Shown here: piece by piece, positions 1 to 7,726 of the stretch | Layout of the letters: each line of letters starts with the position of its first letter | Position numbering within the stretch: the first letter of the stretch is position 1 | From: an uncultured Bacteroidales bacterium | GTDB taxonomy: Bacteria; Bacteroidota; Bacteroidia; Bacteroidales; P3 | Reading direction: 5' to 3' | NCBI GenBank assembly: GCA_905236405.1 | Contig: CAJOQB010000039.1 | Span: 1 to 11,729 of the forward strand | Length of the DNA stretch: 11,729 nucleotides | The notes under the pieces: generated by a model | What the model was told of the DNA's origin: nothing | The model's input: only the letters and a program-made list of their open reading frames with translations | The model's database searches: none | Position numbers and translations under genes: made by a program

Positions 1-14
1 AAAAAAACGCACAC

Positions 15-1799
15 ATGGATTATAAAAATGTGCAGCCGATAGCAGATTTTGACTGGAGTGCTATCGATAAAAAAGAAGAAGTCAACAACGAACAGGTCAA
101 ACAAATGACCGAACAGTACGAGCAGACCTTCAAATCCTTCACCGAGCAGGAGGTAATCGAGGGTACTATCGTCAGCATCAGCGACCGTGAGGCCGTTGTC
201 AACATCGGATTCAAGAGCGACGGTGTCATCCCCGCTTCCGAACTGCGTTACAATCCCGATTTCAAAGTCGGCGACAAGATTGAGGTCTATGTCGAGAGTC
301 AGGAAGACTCCAACGGTCAGCTGCTTCTCTCCCACAAGAAAGCCCGCATCCTCAAGAGCTGGGAGCGCGTCAACCAGGCCTACGAGAATCAGGAAATCAT
401 CACCGGTTACGTCAAGAGCCGTACCAAAGGCGGTCTCATCGTCACCGTTTTCGACAACATCGAAGCCTTCCTCCCCGGTTCGCAAATCGATGTCAAGCCC
501 ATCCGCGACTACGATGTCTTCGTTGACAAGACCATGGAATTCAAAGTTGTCAAGATCAACCACGAATATAAGAATGTCGTTGTCTCCCACAAAGCCCTTA
601 TCGAGGACGAGATCGAAGCCCAGAAGGCCGAAATCATCAGCCATCTCGAAAAAGGCCAGGTGCTCGAAGGCACTGTCAAGAACATCACTCCCTACGGTGT
701 CTTCATCGACCTGGGTGGTGTCGATGGCCTGGTGCATATCACCGACCTCAGCTGGGGCCGCATCAGCCATCCCAACGAGGTGGTCCAGCTCGACCAGAAA
801 ATCAACGTCGTTATCCTCGACTTTGACGAGGCCAAGCATCGCATTGCCCTCGGTCTCAAGCAGCTCACTCCTCATCCTTGGGATGCCCTTGATCCCAACC
901 TCAAGGAGGGTGACCATGTCCACGGTAAAGTGGTTGTCATTGCCGACTACGGTGCTTTCGTCGAGGTTGTCCCCGGTGTCGAAGGCCTTATCCACGTCAG
1001 CGAGATGAGCTGGAGCCAGCACCTGCGTTCCGCTCAGGACTTCCTCAAAGTTGGTCAAGAGGTCGAAGCTGTCGTCCTCACCCTCGACCGCGAGCAGCGC
1101 AAGATGAGCCTCGGTCTCAAGCAGCTCATGCCCGATCCTTGGCTGACCATCACCGAGAAATATCCTGTCGGCAGCAAGCACACCGCTGTTGTCCGCAACT
1201 TCACCAACTTCGGCATCTTTGTCGAGCTTGAGGAAGGTGTTGACGGTCTTATCCACATCAGCGACCTCAGCTGGAGCAAGAAGATTAAACACCCCGCCGA
1301 ATTCACCAAGACTGGTGAGAAGATTGACGTGGTGGTACTCGAAGTCGATGCCGAGAACCGTCGTCTCTCCCTCGGCCACAAACAGCTCGAGGAGAATCCT
1401 TGGGACACCTACGCCGACCTCTTCGCTGTGGGTTCCGTACACCAAGGTACCATCATCGCTATGAACGACAAGGGTGCCACCGTGGCACTGCCCTATGGTG
1501 TCGAAGGTTTCGCTCCCATGCGTCATCTCGAGAAAGCCGACAAGAGCAAGGCTAAACCCGAAGAGACCCTCGACTTCAAGGTCATCGAATTCTCGAAAGA
1601 GAACAAGAAAATCATCGTCAGCCATACCCGCGTCCACAAAGACGACGGCAACGAAGCTCCCGTTGAGAACGACGACAAGCGTCGTGCCGAGAAGAAAGCT
1701 GTCAAACGCGTCAGCGAAAACCTCGAGAAGACCACCCTTGGCGACCTCGACGTGCTGGCCAACCTCAAAGAGGAACTTGAAAAGCAAGGCAACAACTAA
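15..1799 (+). CDS. rpsA: 30S ribosomal protein S1
   Basis: Ribosomal protein S1 binds single-stranded mRNA on the 30S subunit and helps start translation, especially on leaders without a Shine-Dalgarno sequence, the usual situation in Bacteroidota. The 594-residue product shows six S1 (OB-fold) repeats at about residues 45-110, 126-195, 213-283, 298-370, 385-457 and 471-541. Repeats 3-5 are the most canonical, with the pattern YGVFIDL..GVDGLVHITDLSW and the ending RIALGLKQL; repeats 1, 2 and 6 are more divergent, as expected for the ribosome-binding end and the last repeat. A charged lysine/glutamate-rich tail of about 50 residues follows. The ATG at 15 gives a full-length N-terminus (MDYKNVQPIADFDW), but only 14 A-rich bases lie upstream, so its promoter and leader are outside the window. 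A strong terminator follows, so it is not read into the next gene. Confidence 0.98.
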   Translation: MDYKNVQPIADFDWSAIDKKEEVNNEQVKQMTEQYEQTFKSFTEQEVIEGTIVSISDREAVVNIGFKSDGVIPASELRYNPDFKVGDKIEVYVESQEDSNGQLLLSHKKARILKSWERVNQAYENQEIITGYVKSRTKGGLIVTVFDNIEAFLPGSQIDVKPIRDYDVFVDKTMEFKVVKINHEYKNVVVSHKALIEDEIEAQKAEIISHLEKGQVLEGTVKNITPYGVFIDLGGVDGLVHITDLSWGRISHPNEVVQLDQKINVVILDFDEAKHRIALGLKQLTPHPWDALDPNLKEGDHVHGKVVVIADYGAFVEVVPGVEGLIHVSEMSWSQHLRSAQDFLKVGQEVEAVVLTLDREQRKMSLGLKQLMPDPWLTITEKYPVGSKHTAVVRNFTNFGIFVELEEGVDGLIHISDLSWSKKIKHPAEFTKTGEKIDVVVLEVDAENRRLSLGHKQLEENPWDTYADLFAVGSVHQGTIIAMNDKGATVALPYGVEGFAPMRHLEKADKSKAKPEETLDFKVIEFSKENKKIIVSHTRVHKDDGNEAPVENDDKRRAEKKAVKRVSENLEKTTLGDLDVLANLKEELEKQGNN

Positions 1800-1830
1800 T
1801 CGTCCTTCTTTTTCTGAATAATCCTCATCT

Positions 1831-1878
1831 CAGGAGCCTCTCAGCAATGGGAGGCTCCTGTTTCTTTTTCCTTTTTTT
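1831..1878 (+). terminator. Intrinsic terminator of rpsA
   Basis: The arms CAGGAGCCTC (1831-1840) and GAGGCTCCTG (1851-1860) pair perfectly over 10 bp. A T-G and a C-G pair can extend the stem to 12 bp around a six-base loop. A T-rich tract, interrupted only by two C runs, follows at 1861-1878. It lies 31 bp after the rpsA stop codon, a textbook Rho-independent layout. Confidence 0.92.
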
Positions 1879-1928
1879 GCATTTATGTTCCTTTTTTCGT
1901 CTAATTATGGAGGAAAAAAACATCCATG

Positions 1929-1953
1929 TTATATATTGAATACCAATATATAA
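1929..1953. promoter_or_regulatory. AT-rich perfect inverted repeat upstream of the tandem T9SS cargo genes
   Basis: TTATATATTG (1929-1938) and CAATATATAA (1944-1953) are exact reverse complements separated by AATAC. The repeat lies about 143 bp before the start of the first cargo gene in a 217-bp intergenic stretch. It is not followed by a T run, so it is not a terminator. It could be an operator for a dimeric regulator, part of a promoter, or chance in very AT-rich DNA. A second, weaker hairpin (CGTCAG/CTGACG around AGACA, 2040-2056) lies in the likely leader. I see no TAnnTTTG promoter on this strand between 1879 and 2095. Confidence 0.4.
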
Positions 1954-2095
1954 TATAAAACGAACTATAAAAAGTGAAAAAAAAACTTCTTTCAATGCAA
2001 CAAAAACAACACTTTATACGTCTAAGGGATTAAAAAAGCCGTCAGAGACACTGACGCCAAACGAAAAAGAATATAAACGAATAAACATATCCAAT

Positions 2096-4855
2096 ATGAA
2101 ACGAACTCTGTTTGCTCTTTTAATCATGCTGGCCTTTGCCACTGTATTACAAGCACAAGGAAACCCTGCATGCATGGGTTGGCACAATCCTACGAACTTT
2201 ACAAGCACAGGTACTGCAGCTGCCTGGCGTGGATACATCGGCACAAAGAACAGCCAAGTAAGTACCTGTACCACTTTTGGCTACAGCGGCACCCCCACCA
2301 CCGTCTCGGCAGCCAACCTGGCAACCCAGACAGGTGGTTCCTCATGTGAAAACAGCGGACAAAGCGACTACATGAACCGTTTTGTCATCAAGAGTGCCGG
2401 TACCGCTGCAGAAACAGGCAACAATCTCAGCTATCTCCCCCCCGATACCAGTTTCCATAAATCCATTCGTATTGGCAACTACTGTGGTGGAACACAATGG
2501 GAGGCATTGGAGTATGAGTTTACCGTCAGTGCCAGCAATGCACTGTTCACCATATGGTACGCTCTCTCGCTCTACAATGCCATGCACACGGCCGAGTACA
2601 ATCCTGAGTTTGTCATCCACGTGCAGGTTCAGAACCCTCAAACCAACAACTGGGAGTTTATCAGTGATACCTTTTGCTTTGTGCAACAGACACCCGTCAC
2701 AGGTTCCACTGCTGCACAAATCAGTGCCATGGGTTTCAACACCTACGGAAGCAACAATGTATACAAGCCGTGGAACAAAGTGGTCATCAACCTGTATAAA
2801 TACCTCTACCGCAATATCCGCATCACCATGGGTGCTGGCGACTGTGCCTACTCTGCACACTATGGAGCAGCCTTTGTGGCTGGCGACTGCGAACCCATGA
2901 TGCTGTCGGCATCGGGATGCGCTGCCGGCGAGTCGGACTTTGTGGGTACCATCTATGCTCCCAAGGGTATGACCCACTACACTTGGTACCGAAGTACCCA
3001 CGGGACCCTGACTTCAGAAGAGGCTCGCAACAATGCCTCAAACTACACCCCTATTGCTTCCGCCGGACAAACCTATGACTCCAACTTCTTAGGTGTCGAG
3101 TTGCAGCACTTCATCACCACCAACGGTGACACCGCCGCCTGCAACACCTTCAAGTGCGTCTTGCAGTCGGAGATGAACCCTGGCAAACCCATCAACTCCA
3201 CCCTGTTTGTCGACGTCTGTAACACCAAGCCCATCTTGGCTGTCGACTCTCTGATTTATTGTGACGGCGAGGTGGTGCTCACCGACCGCAGCACGCCGTT
3301 GCAGATTGCCACCGAAGCCGACCGTGTTGACACAGCCAGCACCCAATGGACGTGGTACGATGTCGAGAATCCCCGTGTCTCGGGAGCCATTGCCGTAGGC
3401 ACCTCGGTAGGCGGCACCGCCAGCCACACCTACGAGACGGCAGGCACACATAGCGTGGTGGTCCGCACCACCGCCTTCGACACCACCTGCTGGAACCAGA
3501 AGACGGTCAAAGTGCGTTCGCTCAAACCCATGACCCCTGTCATCGAACTTTCGAGAAACAATATCTGTTCTGGCGACACCATCACCATTACCGACCAGTA
3601 TCGTCAAGGCTCTATGTGGCGCCGTTGGCACATCTACAACGAAGTAATGGACACCGTTATCGAGGGAACAGGCGCCAATGCCATGCGTACCTTCAACTGG
3701 GTGTTCGACCGTACCTCCACCGTCGTGCTTACCGCCCATAACAGCGATGTGTTCATGATGGACACCAACGTCGACGGCTACCTCGACCCCATCCACTGCC
3801 TCGACTCCACCTCTGTTGTCGTCAATGTGCAGAGTTACCCCGTGGTGAACATTACGGGTGAGACCATCGTCTGCAACGGTGAGCAGTCCACGGTCAACGT
3901 CACCTCCGACTCGCCCAACTGCACCTACCGTTGGCTCAAGCTGGGCAATCCCGATACCCTTTCCTATGAAAGCACCCTTGTCACCCGTCCCACCAGCGAT
4001 GTATCCTATTGTGTTCAGGTGAAATCCACCTTTGGCTGTATCACATGGGACACCTTCGAGATTGCCATTGTCAAACCCGACCTGCACTTCTTGGGTCCCT
4101 ACTGGCCCAAGCCCGAGATTTGTGTCGGCGACGTCATCAAACTGTGGGGCGGCAAGGCAGCCTCCTTCACTTGGAGTTGCTCGCCCGAAAACGACGCCTC
4201 GTTCTGGGGACAGGAGCACAACGACACCATCTATGTGTCGCCCACTACCACTACCGTCTATACTGTTGTCGGCCATGGATCCAACGGATGCTCAGCCAGT
4301 GCACTCAACCAGCAAATCACCGTCCATCCTTATCCCGAACTGGCTGTTGAACTGACCCCGGGTTATATCGACTCCGAGAACCCCTCGGTCCAGTTCACCG
4401 ATGCATCGCTCTATGCCACCTCCACGTTGTGGAACTTCGGCCCTGGCCAGACCTCGCCTGTCCGTTCGGTGGTGTGGACCTTCCGTGACCTTGCCCAAGA
4501 CTCCATCCAGATAGGTATGACCAGTTTCAACCCACTGGGTTGCAGCCGCGACACCTCGTTCTGGGTTCCCATCAAAGTCTTCTCGGTTTGGTTCCCCAAT
4601 GCATTCACTCCTTTGATGGAGACCAACAACACCTTCCGTTGCTTCACTGCCAACGAGCTCATCGATTATATGCTCGACATCTACGACCGCAATGGACTGC
4701 TGATATTCCACAGCAACGATCCCGAAGCATTCTGGGACGGAACCTTCAAAGGACAGATGTGCAAGGAAGACACCTATGTCTATATCGCTCGCTATCGCCG
4801 TCCGGGACAAGACCGACTGATGTCACAAAAAGGCACCGTCCTTCTCCTGAAGTAA
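2096..4855 (+). CDS. T9SS type B sorting domain protein with PKD/Ig-like repeats, tandem copy 1
   Basis: Predicted exported protein of 919 residues. Residues 1-20 form a Sec signal peptide (MKRTLFALLIMLAFATVLQA, cleavage before QGN). Residues 21-266 form a Cys-containing beta-sandwich-like head, from ACMGWHNPTNF to the WNKVVINLYKYL and GDCEPMM stretches, a module I recall ahead of PKD domains in other Bacteroidota secreted proteins. About six PKD/Ig-like domains follow (roughly 267-375, 376-475, 476-580, 582-661, 662-747, 748-828). Residues 829-919 match the gliding-motility-associated (type B) C-terminal domain: VWFPNAFTP, LDIYDRNGLLIF, WDGTFKG, TYVYIARY, KGTVLLLK. By family knowledge this domain directs export across the outer membrane by T9SS. 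The ATG at 2096 places the signal peptide exactly. No catalytic motif is visible, so ligand and role are unknown; adhesin or matrix protein is an inference. The paralogue begins 45 bp downstream with no terminator between, so co-transcription is likely. Confidence 0.88.
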   Translation: MKRTLFALLIMLAFATVLQAQGNPACMGWHNPTNFTSTGTAAAWRGYIGTKNSQVSTCTTFGYSGTPTTVSAANLATQTGGSSCENSGQSDYMNRFVIKSAGTAAETGNNLSYLPPDTSFHKSIRIGNYCGGTQWEALEYEFTVSASNALFTIWYALSLYNAMHTAEYNPEFVIHVQVQNPQTNNWEFISDTFCFVQQTPVTGSTAAQISAMGFNTYGSNNVYKPWNKVVINLYKYLYRNIRITMGAGDCAYSAHYGAAFVAGDCEPMMLSASGCAAGESDFVGTIYAPKGMTHYTWYRSTHGTLTSEEARNNASNYTPIASAGQTYDSNFLGVELQHFITTNGDTAACNTFKCVLQSEMNPGKPINSTLFVDVCNTKPILAVDSLIYCDGEVVLTDRSTPLQIATEADRVDTASTQWTWYDVENPRVSGAIAVGTSVGGTASHTYETAGTHSVVVRTTAFDTTCWNQKTVKVRSLKPMTPVIELSRNNICSGDTITITDQYRQGSMWRRWHIYNEVMDTVIEGTGANAMRTFNWVFDRTSTVVLTAHNSDVFMMDTNVDGYLDPIHCLDSTSVVVNVQSYPVVNITGETIVCNGEQSTVNVTSDSPNCTYRWLKLGNPDTLSYESTLVTRPTSDVSYCVQVKSTFGCITWDTFEIAIVKPDLHFLGPYWPKPEICVGDVIKLWGGKAASFTWSCSPENDASFWGQEHNDTIYVSPTTTTVYTVVGHGSNGCSASALNQQITVHPYPELAVELTPGYIDSENPSVQFTDASLYATSTLWNFGPGQTSPVRSVVWTFRDLAQDSIQIGMTSFNPLGCSRDTSFWVPIKVFSVWFPNAFTPLMETNNTFRCFTANELIDYMLDIYDRNGLLIFHSNDPEAFWDGTFKGQMCKEDTYVYIARYRRPGQDRLMSQKGTVLLLK
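2885..4855 (+). repeat. Tandem duplication unit 1, collinear stalk and sorting-domain part
   Basis: This stretch of the first cargo gene aligns with 5687-7657 at a constant offset of 2802 bp, without indels, through to the stop codon. A 35-base exact match begins at 2885, and several other exact blocks of 30-38 bases occur, for example around AAGACGGTCAAAGTGCG. Sampled blocks are about 93 percent identical with almost all changes at third codon positions. The duplication continues upstream through the signal peptide but is much more diverged there. Confidence 0.9.
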
Positions 4856-4900
4856 CAAAAGACAAGACATAATATCTTATTGACAAAATACAATAATCAT

Positions 4901-7657
4901 ATGAAAAAGTTCTTTTTCACCCTGTTGATGAATCTGGTCGTTGTATCGATGGCCATGGGACAACAAGAGAATGCCGCCTGCATGGGTTGGCACAATCCCA
5001 CCAACTTCACCAGCACGGGCAACGCAGCCGCCTATTCAGGATTGACTGGCACCAAGGATTATGCGTCGAGCACCTGCACCACATGGGGAATCACAGGAAA
5101 TCCGGTCTCTGTAGCGGCATCGTCATTGGCCACCCTGCAGAGTTCGGGTAGTTGCACCCAGAACTATGGCAGTGATTGTCACAACCGTTTTGCCATCCAA
5201 AGCACCGGCTACGCCGCCGAAACAGGCAACGCCCTCTCGTTGACACCACCGGACCCCAGTTTTGTCCGTTCTGTCCGCATCGGCAACTTTGTCACGGGTG
5301 CCGAATGGGAGTGCCTTGTCTACACGTTCACCGTTTCGGCACAGAACGCCCTGTTCACGGTATGGTATGCCCTCTCGCTCGAGAATGCACTCCACTCCGT
5401 CTCCAACAATCCCGAATTCGCCATCCACGTAGAGGTGCAGGATCCCGTCACCCTACAGTGGAGTTTTATCAGCGACACCTTCTGCTTTGTGCAGAACTCG
5501 CCGCCTAACTCATCCTCCATTGCATCGTACGGGTTTGTCCCTGCCACAGGTGTAAACAATGTATACCGTCCATGGAACAAGGTGGTCATCAACTTATATA
5601 AATACCTCTACCGCAACATTCGTATCTCGATGGCATCAGGTGACTGCTCCCAACATGGACACTATGGCTGCTCCTATGTAGCCGGTGACTGCGAACCCAT
5701 GATGCTGTCGGCATCGGGATGTGCAGCCGGCGAGTCGGACTTTGTGGGTACCATCTACGCTCCCAAGGGTATGACCCACTACACTTGGTATCGAAGCACC
5801 CACGGGACACTGACTTCCGAAGAGGCTCGCAACAATCCGTCGAACTATACGCCCATCGCTTCCACAGGGCAAACCTACGACACCAACTTCTTGGGTGTCG
5901 AGTTGCAGCACTTCATTACCACCAACGGTGACACCGCTGCCTGCAACACCTTCAAGTGCGTCCTGCAGTCGGAGATGAACCCGGGCAAGCCCATCAACTC
6001 CACTCTGTTTGTCGATGTCTGCAACACCAAGCCTATCTTGGCTGTCGATTCTCTGATTTACTGTGACGGCGAGGTGGTGCTCACCGACCGAAGCACACCT
6101 TTGCAGATTGCTACCGAGGCCGACCGTGTCGATACATCCAACACCCAATGGACATGGTACGATGTCGAGAATCCCCGTGTCGCAGGCGCCGTTGCCGTAG
6201 GCACCTCGACGGGCGGCACCGCCAGCCACACCTACGAGACAGCAGGCATCCATAGCGTGGTGGTCCGCACCACCGCCTTCGACACCTCATGCTGGAACCA
6301 AAAGACGGTCAAAGTGCGTTCGCTCAAACCCATGACCCCAGTCATCGAACTGTCGAAAAACAACGTTTGTGATGGCGACACCGTCACCATCACAGACCAA
6401 TACCGTCAAGGCTCCACATGGCGCCGTTGGCATATCTACAACAATGTGATAGATACCGTCTTCGAAGGCGATGGTGCCAACGCCATGCGTACCTTCAACT
6501 GGGTGTTCGACCGTACCACTACCATCGTGCTGACTGCCCATAACCGCGATGTGTTCATGATGGACACCAATGTCGACGGTTACCTCGATCCCATCCACTG
6601 CCTCGACTCCACCTCGGTTGTCGTCAATGTGCAGAGCCATCCTGTGGTGAACATCACCGGCGAGACCATCGTCTGCAACGGCGAGCAGTCCACCGTCAAT
6701 GTCAGTACCACGTCGCCCAATTGCACCTACCGCTGGCTCATACGGGGCAACCCCGACACCCTTTCCTATGAAAGCACCCTCGTCACCCGTCCCACCAGCG
6801 ATGTCACCTACTGCGTACAGGTGAAAACCTCCTATGGGTGCGTCACTTGGGACACCTTCGAGATTGCCATCGTCAAGCCCGACTTGAAGTTCGACGGACC
6901 CTACTGGCCCAAGCCTGAGATTTGTGTCGGCGACACCGTCAAGCTGTGGGGCGGCAAGGCTGCCACCTATGACTGGAGTTGCTCACCCGAGAACGACGCC
7001 TCGTTCTGGGGACAGGAGCACAACGACACCATCTATGTAACGCCTAAAACCACCACGGTCTACTCCGTCGTCGGCCATGGTTCCAACGGTTGCTCGGCCA
7101 CAGCCCTCAACCAACAGATTACCGTCCATCCCTATCCACAATTGGCTGTCGAACTGACCCCGGGCTACATCGACTCCGAGAATCCTTCGGTCCAGTTCAC
7201 CGACGCATCGCTCTACGCCACCGCCACGCTGTGGAACTTTGGCCCCGGTCAGACCTCACCCGTCCGCTCGGTAGTGTGGACTTTCCAAAGCCTCGCACAA
7301 GACTCGATGCAAGTAGGAATGACCAGCTTCAACCCCTTGGGTTGCAGCCGCGACACCTCGTTCTGGGTTCCTGTGACGGTCTTTACGGTGTGGTATCCCA
7401 ATGCCTTCACACCCCGTTTGGAGACCAACAACACCTTCCGTTGCTACACCGCCAACGAGCTTCTCGACTACTCATTAGACATCTACGACCGCTACGGCCT
7501 GCTGATATTCCACAGCAACGACCCCGAGGCTCCTTGGGACGGAAAATACAAGGGAGAGGAATGCAAGGAAGACACCTATGTATACATTGCCCACTACCGT
7601 CGGCCCGGACAGCTACGTGTGCTGTCGCAGAAGGGAACAGTCCTACTGCTGAAATAA
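4901..7657 (+). CDS. T9SS type B sorting domain protein with PKD/Ig-like repeats, tandem copy 2
   Basis: Paralogue of the preceding gene, 918 residues from the ATG at 4901. That start is chosen over an in-frame TTG at 4880 because MKKFFFTLLMNLVVVSMAMG then forms a normal signal peptide that aligns with copy 1. The order of parts is the same: signal peptide, head (about 21-265), PKD/Ig-like stalk, and type B sorting domain over the last ~91 residues (VWYPNAFTP, LDIYDRYGLLIF, WDGKYKG, TYVYIAHY). From about residue 262 onward it aligns with copy 1 without any gap. The stalk is nearly identical in protein, with differences mostly synonymous in the DNA, whereas I estimate roughly 60 percent identity in the head. 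It probably forms an operon with copy 1 and ends at a strong hairpin. Export by T9SS is inferred from family knowledge; the biochemical function is unknown. Confidence 0.88.
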   Translation: MKKFFFTLLMNLVVVSMAMGQQENAACMGWHNPTNFTSTGNAAAYSGLTGTKDYASSTCTTWGITGNPVSVAASSLATLQSSGSCTQNYGSDCHNRFAIQSTGYAAETGNALSLTPPDPSFVRSVRIGNFVTGAEWECLVYTFTVSAQNALFTVWYALSLENALHSVSNNPEFAIHVEVQDPVTLQWSFISDTFCFVQNSPPNSSSIASYGFVPATGVNNVYRPWNKVVINLYKYLYRNIRISMASGDCSQHGHYGCSYVAGDCEPMMLSASGCAAGESDFVGTIYAPKGMTHYTWYRSTHGTLTSEEARNNPSNYTPIASTGQTYDTNFLGVELQHFITTNGDTAACNTFKCVLQSEMNPGKPINSTLFVDVCNTKPILAVDSLIYCDGEVVLTDRSTPLQIATEADRVDTSNTQWTWYDVENPRVAGAVAVGTSTGGTASHTYETAGIHSVVVRTTAFDTSCWNQKTVKVRSLKPMTPVIELSKNNVCDGDTVTITDQYRQGSTWRRWHIYNNVIDTVFEGDGANAMRTFNWVFDRTTTIVLTAHNRDVFMMDTNVDGYLDPIHCLDSTSVVVNVQSHPVVNITGETIVCNGEQSTVNVSTTSPNCTYRWLIRGNPDTLSYESTLVTRPTSDVTYCVQVKTSYGCVTWDTFEIAIVKPDLKFDGPYWPKPEICVGDTVKLWGGKAATYDWSCSPENDASFWGQEHNDTIYVTPKTTTVYSVVGHGSNGCSATALNQQITVHPYPQLAVELTPGYIDSENPSVQFTDASLYATATLWNFGPGQTSPVRSVVWTFQSLAQDSMQVGMTSFNPLGCSRDTSFWVPVTVFTVWYPNAFTPRLETNNTFRCYTANELLDYSLDIYDRYGLLIFHSNDPEAPWDGKYKGEECKEDTYVYIAHYRRPGQLRVLSQKGTVLLLK
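5687..7657 (+). repeat. Tandem duplication unit 2, collinear stalk and sorting-domain part
   Basis: Second copy of the duplicated segment, matching 2885-4855. In 120 bases compared directly (3121-3240 against 5923-6042) I count eight differences, all synonymous. This means the copies are old enough to have accumulated silent changes while the protein stayed fixed. Direct repeats of this length and identity are a substrate for homologous recombination, which would leave one in-frame chimeric gene. Confidence 0.9.
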
Positions 7658-7673
7658 CACTTGTTTATACAAC

Positions 7674-7714
7674 AAAGGGCTCCCATGGAATGACCATGGG
7701 AGCCCTTTTTCTTT
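7674..7714. terminator. Intrinsic terminator between the cargo genes and convergent recQ
   Basis: GGGCTCCCATGG (7677-7688) and CCATGGGAGCCC (7694-7705) pair perfectly around the loop AATGA. Flanking AAA/TTT extends the stem to 15 bp. On the + strand it is followed by T5-C-T6, a strong signal 16 bp after the stop of copy 2. On the - strand it follows the recQ stop by about 20 bp but has only TTTGTTGTAT after it, so it may end recQ transcripts less efficiently. Confidence 0.92.
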
Positions 7715-7726
7715 TTTATCGTCAGT

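Noticed and set aside
187..1008. 273-codon + frame overlapping rpsA
   Set aside because: The Ser/Arg/Pro-rich translation is typical of a shifted frame. The S1 domains in the main frame fully explain this DNA.
3089..4276. 395-codon open frame on the - strand inside the first cargo gene
   Set aside because: It is a shadow of the GC-biased third positions of the real gene. A similar antisense frame appears over the paralogue, and the product has no recognisable domain or signal.
4880..4900. In-frame TTG start adding seven residues to the second cargo protein
   Set aside because: It would put polar residues before the signal peptide. The ATG at 4901 gives MKKFFFTLL, which aligns with MKRTLFALL of the paralogue.
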